From assembly GCA_963728995.1 (NCBI GenBank), contig CAVSMD010000004.1, forward strand, positions 1-64,000: 64,000 nt of DNA, given 5' to 3'. Shown here piece after piece: positions 1 through 9,005 of the stretch; position 1 is the first letter of the stretch; each line of letters starts with the position of its first letter. The notes below the pieces were generated by a model. It saw only the letters and a list, made by a program, of their open reading frames with translations, was not told where the DNA came from and made no database searches. Origin of the DNA: FEN-1219 sp963728995 (GTDB lineage: Bacteria > Pseudomonadota > Gammaproteobacteria > Steroidobacterales > Rariloculaceae). The position numbers and the translations under genes are program-made.

Positions 1-2
1 GC

Positions 3-170
3 CTGCTCGAGAAGAAAGCGCAAGACAAGTCCGGCGCCAACCAGTACTTCACGCCGCGCCCGTTGATTCAAGCCATCGTGGACGTGATGGCGCCGAAGCC
101 CGGCGAGACCGTCTGCGACCCGGCCTGCGGCACCGGCCGGTCGGCGCCCGCTTCCGCGGAAGCGCATTAG
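3..170 (+). pseudogene. Truncated HsdM (type I N6-adenine methylase) fragment
   Basis: The frame opens at the window edge and encodes about 45 residues of a type I restriction methylase, including the TRD-proximal 'QYFTPRPLIQAIVDVM' stretch and the SAM-binding motif I 'DPACGTG'. Homology stops right after motif I at about base 138, and eleven unrelated codons lead to a TAG. The same stretch recurs at about 2287-2425 inside the second hsdM, with several substitutions and a 3-base length difference, so this is a related but diverged copy. The catalytic NPPF motif is missing, so the fragment cannot be an active methylase. Its N-terminal part lies outside the window. Confidence 0.85.
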
Positions 171-203
171 TCCCTACGATCACGCTCTGGACCGGGAGCC
201 GTC

Positions 204-1395
204 ATGCCTACCCACCCCGCCAACATCAACCCGAAAGTGCTCGCTTGGGCGCGCACGGAAGGCGGCTGGCTGCCGAACAGGTAGCGAAGACGTTGCAGGT
301 GAAACCCGAACGCGTGGTGGCTTGGGAGCAAGGCGAACGGCAACCGACACTACGCCAGGTTGAGAACCTGGCTCGTTTCCTTCACAGGCCGCTGAGCATT
401 TCTTTCAGGCCGCGCCGCCCGAGCTTCCGCCCCTGGCTGCTGAATACCGAAGACTGCAGGGCGTGCAGGTCGGCGCCGAGTCGCCCGCTCTCCGGTTGGC
501 GATTCGGCGAATGCTAAGCCGCCGGGCGCTTGCCCTGGATCTGGCGGAGGAACTCGGCGAGGACCTGCCGTCGTTCGATCTCGTCGCGCATCTGCGTGAG
601 ACACCAATCGTCGTTGGCGCGCGACTGCGATCGCACTTAGGACTTGCGCTCGACACGCAACTTTCTTGGGCGAACGAATGGCAAGCCTGGCGTTGGTGGC
701 GCGCAGCCGCGGAAGACGTCGGTGTCCTGGTGTTCCAGTTCACCAAGGTCGAGCTCGCGGAGGCCCGGGGCGTTTCGCTGCTCCATTGGCCGTTACCCGC
801 CGTGGGGATCAACAGCAAAGAGCGCGTGCCCGAGACGAAGATCTTCACACTCCTCCACGAGATGGTCCATCTCATGCTCGCGCGGGGACATGAGGAACAG
901 CCCGCACTGTTCGAACAACGCTCCTCAGCCGAGTGGACGTCGGTAGAGCGCTTCGCCGAGTCGGCGGCGAGCCATGCGCTCGTACCCGAAGAGGCGCTGC
1001 AGAACGCCGTCGAGATTTCGCATGATCGACGGGCCAGTTGGTCCATCGATGAAGTGCGCCGGCTAGCGCGTCGATTCAGGATGACCCCCGCCGCACTGGC
1101 TACTCGCCTGCGCGAATCGGGCTTCATGTCGTGGAAGGCTTACGGAGCGTGGCGCGACGAGTGGTCCGCATTCGTCGCAACGCTACCGGTGCGGGGCGGC
1201 GGCTTCGCCACTCCGGCGGAGAAAGCTGTCAGCCGTGCAGGCCTGCCCTATACACGGCTCGTCCTTGAGGCGATGGCGGCCAACCGTATTACCTCCGTGG
1301 ATGCCGCCCGTTACCTCGACCTGAAGTTCCACCACTTCGACGCTGTTCGCGCGCTGCTGAGCGGTCCGGGTGACGGGGTGACGAGCGATGTCTAA
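204..1395 (+). CDS. XRE-family HTH / ImmA-IrrE metallopeptidase, two frameshifts
   Basis: An N-terminal helix-turn-helix (about residues 10-65) is followed by an ImmA/IrrE (DUF955) zinc peptidase domain with the HExxH motif 'LLHEMVHLML'. The family usually acts as a regulator that cleaves a partner repressor or antitoxin. ATG 204 has a GGGAG ribosome site. The product lies in three frames: 204 to about 262, about 262-400, and about 400-1395. Both switches fit single missing bases; the second sits in a T-rich run where 'SIFF' would be restored by one extra T. The stop overlaps the start of the DUF4411 gene by 8 bases, so the two form a unit. The peptidase domain is uninterrupted, but the gene is not translatable as read. 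Confidence 0.85.
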
Positions 1396-1882
1396 CGGCG
1401 CGGCTGGTGTCGTCTACTGCGTCGACACCAGCGCGTTCATGGACTGGCAGGCACGGTATTACCCGATCGATGTGTTCCAAAGTGTCAACGCAAACCTGCA
1501 AGGTTTGGTGGGCGCAGGCCGCCTCCAAGCGCCGGCGCTGGTTCGCGACGAGATCAATGCCATTGGTACGCCGGATCTAGCCGCATGGGCTAAGACTAAC
1601 GCCGGTATCTTCGTACCGACAGCGGACGTACTCACCGATGCCCTCGCCATTCAAGGTCAGTTCCCTGGCCTACGCGACCCGAAAGCCGAGTACGAAGAGG
1701 CGGACGCATACCTGATCGCGCTGGCGCGCCTGCGAGACGGCATAGTCGTAACTCAGGAAACGCCTGCGGCCGAGAAGCACCGGCCGCGCCGGACGCATTT
1801 CATACCGGACGTGTGCCGCGAGCTCGGCATCTCTTGTATCAGCCTGCTCGGCCTGATGCGACGCGAGAAGTGGGTGTTGTAG
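1388..1882 (+). CDS. DUF4411 PIN-like protein, probable toxin nuclease
   Basis: This 164-residue protein matches the DUF4411 family, which has a PIN-like nuclease fold. Acidic positions expected of a PIN active site are visible: D13 in 'VYCVDTSAFMDW', the 'EEADAYLIALA' stretch, and a late 'VTQE' strand. The family is typically found directly downstream of XRE-ImmA proteins, as here, with an 8-base overlap. By analogy with other PIN pairs it would be the toxin (probable RNase) and the upstream protein its regulator. The family assignment is by recognition; RNase activity is inference. Confidence 0.82.
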   Translation: MSNGAAGVVYCVDTSAFMDWQARYYPIDVFQSVNANLQGLVGAGRLQAPALVRDEINAIGTPDLAAWAKTNAGIFVPTADVLTDALAIQGQFPGLRDPKAEYEEADAYLIALARLRDGIVVTQETPAAEKHRPRRTHFIPDVCRELGISCISLLGLMRREKWVL

Positions 1883-1885
1883 GCA

Positions 1886-3389
1886 ATGAACACCTCGACC
1901 ATCGTCCAAAAGCTCTGGAACTACTGCAACGTCCTCCGCGACGACGGCATGTCGTACGGCGACTACGTCGAGCAGCTCACATATCTGCTGTTCCTCAAGA
2001 TGGCCGACGAGCGCACGAAGGCGCCATACAACCAGAAGAGCCCCGTCCCGGAGCAATACGCCTGGCCGAGCCTCCTCAAGAAAGACGGCGACGAGCTCTT
2101 CGATCACTACCGCCACACGCTCGAAGCGCTCGGCAACGAGAAGGGCCTGCTCGGCCTGATCTTCAACAAGTCGCAGAACAAGTTCCAGGACCCGGCCAAG
2201 CTGCGGCGGCTCGATGGTCGACCTCATCGACAAAGAGCAATGGGTGTCGATGAGCGCCGACGTGAAGGGCGATGCCTACGAAGGCCTGCTGGAGAAGAAC
2301 GCGCAAGACACGAAGTCCGGCGCCGGCCAGTACTTCACGCCGCGCCCGCTGATTCAGGCCATCGTGGACGTGATGGCGCCGAAGCCCGGCGAGACCGTCT
2401 GCGACCCGGCCTGCGGCACCGGCGGCTTTCTGCTCGCGGCGCACGACTACGTGGTGAAGCACCACCCGCACCTCACGAAGCCGCAGCTGAAGAAGCTGAA
2501 GGAGGAAACCTTCAAGGGCTGGGAGCTGGTGCAGGCCACGGCGCGCCTCTGCGCCATGAACATGCTGCTGCACGGCATCGGCAGCCAGGACTTCGAGCCC
2601 ATCGTGGTGGCCGACTCGCTGGCCGCCGACCCCGGCGACCGCTTCGACCTCGTGCTCACGAATCCGCCCTTCGGCAAGAAGAGCAGCACCACCATCGTCG
2701 GCGAAGAAGGCAAGGTGAGCAAAGAGCGCGACGTGGTCGAGCGCGGCGACTTCTGGACCACCACCTCGAACAAGCAGCTCAACTTCGTCCAGCACGTCAA
2801 GACGCTGCTCAAGCAGAACGGCCGCGCCGCCGTGGTGGTGCCCGACAACGTGCTCTTCGAAGGCGGCGCCGGCGAAACCATCCGCCGCAAGCTGCTGCAC
2901 GAGTGCGACGTGCACACGCTGCTGCGCCTGCCCACGGGCCTCTTCTACGCCCAGGGCGTGAAGGCGAACGTGCTGTTCTTCGACAAGAAGCCCGCGTCCG
3001 AAACGCCGTGGACCAAGAAGCTCTGGATCTACGACCTGCGCACGAACAAGCACTTCACGCTGAAGACGGACCCGCTGAAGCGCGAGGACTTGGACGAGTT
3101 CGTCGAGTGCTACGGCGCGGGCGGCAATCGCCACTCGCGTTCGGCGACGTGGTCCGAGAAGAACCCGGACGGCCGCTGGCGCGCCTACGACTACGACGAG
3201 CTCGCGAAGCGCGACAAGGCGAGCCTCGACATCTTCTGGCTGCGCGACGAGTCGCTATCGGATTCCGACAACCTGCCGGAGCCCGGCGTGATCGCGGCGG
3301 AGATCGTGGCGGATCTCGAGGCGGCGCTGGAGCAGTTTCGGTTGATTGCGGAGGATCTGGGAGCAGGCGCGTCGACGGAACAACCCTAA
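1886..3389 (+). CDS. hsdM: Type I restriction-modification methylase HsdM, one frameshift
   Basis: The N-terminal HsdM_N domain runs from ATG 1886 to about 2210, and the N6-adenine methyltransferase domain continues in another frame to 3389. An extra G in 'ctcgatggtcgacctc' near 2210 explains the switch; removing it gives a continuous product of about 500 residues, the usual HsdM size. Motif I 'DPACGTGG' and catalytic 'NPPF' (in 'LTNPPFGKK') are present. The gene starts 3 bases after the DUF4411 stop. No specificity subunit (hsdS) or restriction subunit (hsdR) is found downstream: the DarTG pair occupies that position. A solitary HsdM normally cannot choose a target without HsdS, so it may rely on a subunit elsewhere or be inactive. 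Confidence 0.9.
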
Positions 3390-3419
3390 TACTCCCACGG
3401 AGAGCGTCCGCACATCGGT

Positions 3420-4067
3420 ATGCCAACGCCCCCAGCCACTCCAAAGATCTACCACATCGCACACGTCGACCGGCTTGCGTCGATCGCCGCCGATGCGTGC
3501 TTATGGTCGGACGCGGTGATCGTGGCCGGCCGGAACGCGGGCACAACGATCGGCATGAGCGGCATCAAGGCGCGGCGCCTGGCGCTGCCGGTACCGTGCT
3601 ATGCAGGGGACTGCGTGGGCGACTATGTCCCTTTCTACTTCTGTCCGCGCTCGATCATGCTGTACGTGATCCACTGCGCCAATCATCCTGAACTCACGTA
3701 CCGGGGCGGCCAAGCGCCAATCATCCACTTGGAGGCGGACTTACACGGGGTCGTTGGATGGGCGCAGCAACAAGGGCGCCGCTGGGCATTCAGTCTTTCG
3801 AACGCCGGGGCCAACTACACGGAGTTTAGGTCGCAACTCGGCGACCTCGATCAGGTAAACTGGCAGGCGGTTGCAGCTCGAGATTTTCGCGCCGCAGAGA
3901 TCAAGGAAGGGAAACAGGCCGAGTTCCTCGTCCGCGATTCCTTCCCTTGGCAGCTGGTGCAGCGAATAGGTGTCTTAACGCCAACGGTAGCTCAGCAAGT
4001 CGCCGACGCGATTCGTCATGCGGCCCATCGTCCAGTGATCGAGATCCGCCCGGATTGGTATTTTTGA
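3420..4067 (+). CDS. darT: DarT, DNA ADP-ribosyltransferase toxin
   Basis: This 215-residue protein belongs to the DarT (former DUF4433) family, which uses NAD+ to ADP-ribosylate single-stranded DNA bases and block replication. The N-terminal NAD-binding segment contains 'IYHIAHVDRL', the 'GIKARR' stretch supplies a conserved arginine near residue 52, and the catalytic glutamate is E168 in 'KQAEFLVRDSFPW'. Length and order of motifs match the family. The gene follows hsdM by 30 bases and is followed after 4 bases by darG, the normal toxin-antitoxin order. The frame is intact, so the toxin is probably functional if expressed. Confidence 0.93.
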   Translation: MPTPPATPKIYHIAHVDRLASIAADACLWSDAVIVAGRNAGTTIGMSGIKARRLALPVPCYAGDCVGDYVPFYFCPRSIMLYVIHCANHPELTYRGGQAPIIHLEADLHGVVGWAQQQGRRWAFSLSNAGANYTEFRSQLGDLDQVNWQAVAARDFRAAEIKEGKQAEFLVRDSFPWQLVQRIGVLTPTVAQQVADAIRHAAHRPVIEIRPDWYF

Positions 4068-4071
4068 ACAA

Positions 4072-5157
4072 GTGGGTACACCCGTGATCGAGTACCGGAC
4101 AGGGGACGTGCTGCAGGCCGACGCCGAAGCGCTGGTCAATACCGTCAACTGCGTGGGCGTGATGGGCCGGGGTGTGGCGCTGCAATTCAAGGAGGCGTTC
4201 CCGGCGAATTTCACCGCCTACGCGGCCGCGTGCAAGCGCGGCGACGTGCAACCCGGCCGCATGTTCGTCTTCGAGACCGGCTTCATCGCTCACCCGAAGT
4301 ACATCATTAACTTCCCCACGAAGCGCCATTGGCGCGGCAAGAGCCGCCTCGAAGACATTGAGGCAGGACTAGGCGCGCTCGTCGAGGAAGTCTGGCGGCG
4401 CGGCATCCGATCCATCGCGATTCCTCCGCTGGGAAGCGGCCTTGGCGGTCTCGACTGGGGAACGGTAAGGCCGCGCATCGAGGCCGCTCTACAGGCGCTT
4501 CCGAACGTCCGAGCCACTGTCTATGAGCCGCACGCGCCCGGCGATCAACCGCAACGGCGGCCCCGCACGCCGCCCGTGATGACGGCGGGCCGCGCTGCGC
4601 TCATCGGACTGATGAATCGATACCTCTCGGGGCTACTGGACCCATTCGTCACACTGCTCGAAGTGCACAAGCTGATGTACTTCATGCAGGAGGCCGGGGA
4701 GCCGTTGAGGCTCCGATACACACAAGCGCCGCGCGGGCCGTACGCGGAAAACCTGCGGCACGTCTTGCATGCGATCGAGGGACATTTCGTTGCCGGCTAC
4801 TCGAATGGCGGCGACGTTCCGGACAAGGAACTCACTCTCGTTCCCGGTGCGGTAGCGGACGCGGAACGTTTCCTGGCGGATCACCCGGCGACGTTGGCAC
4901 GGTTCCAACAGGTTGCCGATCTCGTCGAGGGCTTTGAGACACCGTTCGGGCTCGAGCTCTTGTCCACCGTTCATTGGACGGCCAAACACCTCAACCAGAT
5001 CTCGAGCGAGCAGGTAGTTCCCGGCGTGTACGCGTGGGGCGAACGCAAGAAGCAATTCTCGTCCAACCAAATCGAGCTCGCGCTACGAGTGTTGGGGGAC
5101 AAGGGCTGGTTAGCGGCGCGCAAGATCCAGGAAACGGCGGTGCCTGCGCTCGAGTAG
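4072..5157 (+). CDS. darG: DarG, macrodomain antitoxin (DNA ADP-ribosyl glycohydrolase)
   Basis: Residues 1-155 form a macrodomain: 'ALVNTVNCVGVMGRG' binds ADP-ribose and 'PPLGSGLGGLDW' is the second loop. The family removes ADP-ribose from DNA and so reverses DarT damage. Residues about 165-360 form the second DarG domain ('FVTLLEVHKLMYFMQ'), known in the family to bind and inhibit DarT directly. The chosen start is GTG 4072, giving 'MGTPVIEYRTGDVL'; an in-frame GTG 12 bases later is possible. Both domains are complete. The gene converges on the HNH nuclease at 5183. Confidence 0.93.
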   Translation: MGTPVIEYRTGDVLQADAEALVNTVNCVGVMGRGVALQFKEAFPANFTAYAAACKRGDVQPGRMFVFETGFIAHPKYIINFPTKRHWRGKSRLEDIEAGLGALVEEVWRRGIRSIAIPPLGSGLGGLDWGTVRPRIEAALQALPNVRATVYEPHAPGDQPQRRPRTPPVMTAGRAALIGLMNRYLSGLLDPFVTLLEVHKLMYFMQEAGEPLRLRYTQAPRGPYAENLRHVLHAIEGHFVAGYSNGGDVPDKELTLVPGAVADAERFLADHPATLARFQQVADLVEGFETPFGLELLSTVHWTAKHLNQISSEQVVPGVYAWGERKKQFSSNQIELALRVLGDKGWLAARKIQETAVPALE

Positions 5158-5182
5158 CCCCGGCGTCGTAAGGGCCCGCCTT

Positions 5183-6127
5183 CTACTCAGTGGTGGGAAT
5201 CGACCCACGCTCGAATCTCTCCTCGTTGTGCCAACGAAGAAACCCCGGATCGGGCCGCTCGACATCGCTGCGCGGAAGGATCATCAGAGGCTTGCCGTCA
5301 TGCGCGTAGTAGTCGCGACCGTTCTCGAACTCCTCTCGAATCCGTCTACTGACGTGCACCCGAAGATCGGGTGTGACCGTGACGTAACCCCGATCGAAGA
5401 GGATGTGCAGATCCGACCGTAGCAGCAAGCCGTTCGACACGCGGTTGGGACCTGCTTCCGCGTAAGGTTGAATGTGGGCCGCTTCGAGCACCGGCAACGT
5501 GCGTTCGCCGGTGATGGCGCAGCGTTTCTGATAGGCGTCGGTAACGAGCACGCGGAAGGCGCCTTGCCCCAACCGCGCTCGCGCGAGATAGGCGTCACCG
5601 TAGCGTGGTTGCTGACCCTGATCCTGGACTGCTTGCTGTGCCGGATCCGTCGTAGCGCGCCGAAGCACCTGTTCCCACAGTGCCGCGCCGTCTTGCTCGG
5701 CCGTATCGTAGGTCTTGCCCTGGACGATGTTCGGAGCCCAGCTCCTCGGAATGGGAATCCACTGATCCTCCGTCCAGAAGAAGGGCTGCGTCAGAATGCT
5801 GCAACCGATGACTGGGTCGAGCTCTGGCTCCGCTGAACGGCGGTATTTCGCGATTCGGGCACGAAATCGATCGATGTCGACCACACCGTTCTTCTCACCG
5901 AAAGCTTGCCAAGCGACGGAGAACGGCAGCGCGGTGTGGCGCACGAAGAAGCCGCCGCCGACGATGAAGTTCCGCGGACTGTGCAGTTTGAAGAGGAATG
6001 GCTCACCGGATTCGAGGACCTTGAACAGCCGAGCCCCGCTGGGCTGCCAGAAGTTCACCTCGTCCGGCCTCCTCGCGCGAAGGAACTCGAACCACTCGCT
6101 GTCGGTGACTCCAACCCAGATCTTCAT
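5183..6127 (-). CDS. HNH endonuclease with PUA-like N-terminal domain
   Basis: The 314-residue product has a C-terminal HNH nuclease: 'KRCAITGERTLPVLEAAHI' is followed by 'SNGLLLRSDLHILFD', the typical beta-beta-alpha metal core of restriction-type HNH enzymes. The N-terminal ~150 residues ('KIWVGVTDSEWFEFL', 'FKLHSPRNFIVGGGFF') resemble the EVE/SRA-type PUA-like domains that read modified bases; I assign this by pattern, not by alignment. Such PUA-HNH proteins are usually modification-dependent (type IV) restriction enzymes, a role that fits the surrounding defence genes. The ATG at 6127 starts the N-terminal domain. The frame is intact. Confidence 0.82.
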   Translation of the reverse strand: MKIWVGVTDSEWFEFLRARRPDEVNFWQPSGARLFKVLESGEPFLFKLHSPRNFIVGGGFFVRHTALPFSVAWQAFGEKNGVVDIDRFRARIAKYRRSAEPELDPVIGCSILTQPFFWTEDQWIPIPRSWAPNIVQGKTYDTAEQDGAALWEQVLRRATTDPAQQAVQDQGQQPRYGDAYLARARLGQGAFRVLVTDAYQKRCAITGERTLPVLEAAHIQPYAEAGPNRVSNGLLLRSDLHILFDRGYVTVTPDLRVHVSRRIREEFENGRDYYAHDGKPLMILPRSDVERPDPGFLRWHNEERFERGSIPTTE

Positions 6128-6299
6128 AAGGACCAGCCGCAGACGATAGGGCGGCCGCTCACATGAGCGTGCGCACTGGGGAAGGAGATGCCTGCCAAAC
6201 CTTGCACTTCTGCGCTTGCTCTGAACCCCGGAACGAACTCTACCGTACGGACCCGCGTACCGTGAATCGCGGCTCCATCTTCCTCGACATCGGCGTTGC

Positions 6300-7392
6300 C
6301 TATAGAGGCCAATGCGGCGGAGGCGCCTCGGCGACCTTTGCCAGCTGCGCCGGACCGAGCGCATCGCGCCAGCTGGGATCGAGCCGTTCGAACCGCTCGT
6401 CCTCGATCCACGCATGCGCCCCCGCCCGCTCGCCTTGCTCGTACGCCCACCACGCGATCGCGCGCGTGCGCTCCGTGTCGTACGGCAGCCGCTCGGCGTC
6501 GAAGCGCTGCGCGAGCTCGGCCGCTCGCTCCATGTTCTGCCGCTGCCAGCGCTCGAGGTGCACGGGGTGCGCGAGGAAGTCGCGCTTCTTGGCGTTGCAG
6601 ACGCTGGTGCGCGAGCACCAGGTTGTGGCCGAGATCCACGGGGTAGCGCGACCACGCGATGAAGTGATCCACGTCGCCGCCGCTGCGGATCTCGCGCCGG
6701 CAGTAGAGGCAGCGCCCGTGCTGGTGCTCGCGCAGCACGCGCGCGAAGCCCTCGAGGCTGCCGCGCTCGCTGCCGAACAGGAACGTGGCGAGATCCGCGT
6801 CGGCGAGCTGCATGCGGTTCGCGCCGATCCGCGTGATCTGCCGCACCCACGCGCCGCGCACGGCGTCGAGCACGAGCCCGTAGAGCGCGCGAAACGCCTG
6901 CGGCACGCCGGGCAGCAGGCGAATGCTCTCGTCGGCGTATTCCGCTTGCCGGTACAGGAACTCGTCGCGCTCGCTGCCGACCGTTTGGAGCTTCCAGAGC
7001 GGCATCGTCACGATGGTGCGCCCCACGTCGCGGACGAGCGCGCGCCAGCCGCGCGCGCTGCGCGCCGCGGCGAGCGTGGCATGCGTGCCCTGCATGGCGG
7101 TGAGCGCGTTGATGACGGCGGCCTGCTTGCCGGCGTTCTGCCGCAGCACGAAGCCCGCGCCGTCCCCGGCGCGGTACGGCCGCGCCTGCGGCCAGTAGTA
7201 CGCGATGAACTTCTCGGCGATCGCCTCGATCGGCACGTGCAGCGACCCGTCCCGCGCGAGCTCGCCCTCCACGCTGAGATCCGCGAGCGCGTTCAGCAGC
7301 GCGAGCTTGTAGGTCGCCACGAAGTCGCCCTCGGCGAGCAGGCGTTGGAGTTTCCGCAGAAACTCGAGCTCGCCGATGGCGCGCTCGCTCAC
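6300..7392 (-). CDS. HNH endonuclease-domain protein, one frameshift
   Basis: The gene begins with GTG 7392, overlapping the HIT gene stop by 4 bases (GTGA). The first ~265 residues run in one frame and include 'FVATYKLALLNALADLSVE' and an HNH core with 'CLYCRREI', 'GDVDHFIAWS' and 'HNLVLAHQ'. Near 6601 the reading frame is lost; skipping one C restores 'CNAKKRDFL' and a further ~95 residues ending 'PPPHWPL' at 6300. The total of about 363 residues is typical for this HNH family, which I know from defence neighbourhoods but whose target is not established. The 172 bases between it and the next HNH gene show no gene. Confidence 0.78.
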
Positions 7393-7818
7393 GTGTCCCG
7401 GCCCTGCCAGTACGCGGCCTTCTGCGGCAGCACCCAGCGCACGCCGCCGCGCGGATCGGGCGCGTCGCCGCGCGTAGCGCGGGATCACGTGCAGGTGAAA
7501 GTGCGGCACCGTCTGGCCCGCGGCGGCGCCGTCGTTGAAGCCGACGTTGAAGCCGTCGGGCGCGTGGCGCGTGGCGATCAGCGCTCGCACGGGGTCGATG
7601 GCCGCGAGCAGCGCTTGTTGCTCGGCGGCCGTGAGGTCGGCCCAGCCCGCGGCGTGGCGCCGCGGCACGACGAGCGCGTGGCCGGGCGAGACGGGGAAGC
7701 CGTCCCAGAGCGCGAGCACGAGCGGCGAATCGGACCACGCGATGCGCGCGGGATCCGGGCGGCAGAAGGGGCAGTCGGCGGCGGTCACAACGTGTCTGGC
7801 CTCGAGAACAGCATACAT
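7389..7818 (-). CDS. HIT-family nucleotide hydrolase, one frameshift near the 3' end
   Basis: The product starts 'MYAVLEARHVVTAADCPFC' and has the histidine triad 'HFHLHVIPR', so it belongs to the HIT branch of nucleotide hydrolases/transferases, with an N-terminal CPFC zinc-knuckle motif. Downstream of the triad the frame runs on into the HNH gene, but one extra base near 7478 hides the natural end: in the corrected frame the protein continues 'RGGVRWVLPQKAAYWQ' and stops at TGA 7389-7391. This overlaps the HNH start by 4 bases, so the two are translationally coupled and are not a natural fusion. Confidence 0.8.
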
Positions 7819-7964
7819 CGCGCTCCCGCGTGCCCTCTCTCTTTCCCGTCGAGTCTCGCGACGATGTGCCCTGTCCGGCAAGTCCAAATAGGCGAGAGAT
7901 TCAACGCGCCGGCCGCTTCGCCGTTATCGATTAGCCATCGCTCGGGACATCACCCCATTGCCGA

Positions 7965-8819
7965 TCATGCCTGAACTTGACGCGTCCCTTTGCACTTCGG
8001 AAAAGTCTGACAGCCCCAAAATTGGCCGCCGCTATTTCGTCCCCGCTTCGCCGTGCGCAGTACCATGGGTGAGCCGCACACCGGACACGAAGAAAAATCG
8101 CGCGTTGATCCACCGCGCGGCGACCGGTCCAAAACGCTGACCTGTGATGTGCGCTTCGATTCGCTACCGGACAGTTGTTGCGACAACGTTTGGAGCCGCT
8201 GGCCATCGATCAAGTCGATGCGCGCCTGTTTGGAAAACTCCACAGCGTCGGATGTGAACACGCCCGACGTAACGACGACTCCACCGGAAGCACACCGCGC
8301 TGCCACTACGCCTTTGAGTTCGCGCACGACCTTCACGTCAACGAGCCTGGCTTGCCAGTGTTTGCACTGAACCAGAAGCAACTCGTCGCCACGGCATAGC
8401 ACAAGGTCCACGCCGCCATCGGGTCCCGCTGGCGTTTCCGCTACCCCATAGCCTTGTCGCCGGTAGATTTCGCCGACCAGCGCTTCGAACTCGCGCCATG
8501 TAACGGGCGATTGCGCATTCCTATCGGCGTAACCCTCGACGAGGCTGCGCGATTTGATCCGGCGAATTCCCGAGAGTGCGGCCCCGACTGCGAATATCGT
8601 CGGAAGCACCCATGTCGCGACTTTGGCAGCTCCTATCATCACGGCGTGAAACGCGACCGGGCCGATGTTGCCCAGCTCGCGCGCCGATGGCGGCTTGCTG
8701 CTGGCTATCCGTTGCAGCAAGAAGAAGCTTCCGACCGACAGTCCAAGGCCCACCCACCACGGCAGCGATGCGGCAATCGCGAGCAGATCCTCCATCACGG
8801 TGCTGCGCCGACGCCCCAT
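7965..8819 (-). CDS. Membrane-anchored Mrr-type restriction endonuclease with zinc ribbon
   Basis: The 284-residue protein has two N-terminal hydrophobic segments (about 20-36 and 55-84), then an Mrr_cat nuclease domain with 'GPDGGVDLVL' (D138) and 'LLVQCKHW' (Q151, K153), the D-x(n)-QxK signature. The C-terminus (about 235-284) is a topoisomerase-type zinc ribbon, 'CPVCGSPMV' followed by 'FWGCQTFPKC'. Mrr-family enzymes cut methylated or otherwise modified DNA. The membrane anchor suggests action on DNA entering the cell, which is inference. An alternative start is the ATG 24 bases downstream ('MEDLLAIAAS'). It is transcribed toward the HIT/HNH pair. Confidence 0.88.
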   Translation of the reverse strand: MGRRRSTVMEDLLAIAASLPWWVGLGLSVGSFFLLQRIASSKPPSARELGNIGPVAFHAVMIGAAKVATWVLPTIFAVGAALSGIRRIKSRSLVEGYADRNAQSPVTWREFEALVGEIYRRQGYGVAETPAGPDGGVDLVLCRGDELLLVQCKHWQARLVDVKVVRELKGVVAARCASGGVVVTSGVFTSDAVEFSKQARIDLIDGQRLQTLSQQLSGSESKRTSQVSVLDRSPRGGSTRDFSSCPVCGSPMVLRTAKRGRNSGGQFWGCQTFPKCKGTRQVQA

Positions 8820-9005
8820 ATCAAAGGCTGTGAAAAGCTTTCATGAATGTTAGGCGTTTCGGCATCGAAGGCAGCCACGGACAGAATTTCGGTAGACCAA
8901 GTAAACGGTAACCTCCCCTCCGGGAACGCCAACGGCGTCGCAAAACGTGGCAAAAGTGGAGCGGGCTCATGGACCTAAACGACATCCAGTACTAGGCTTG
9001 CCGGC

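Noticed and set aside
5183..7738. Single 851-codon minus-strand frame that would fuse several proteins
   Set aside because: Only its last 314 codons encode the HNH protein; the upstream part is a shadow of the HIT/HNH pair in the wrong frame.
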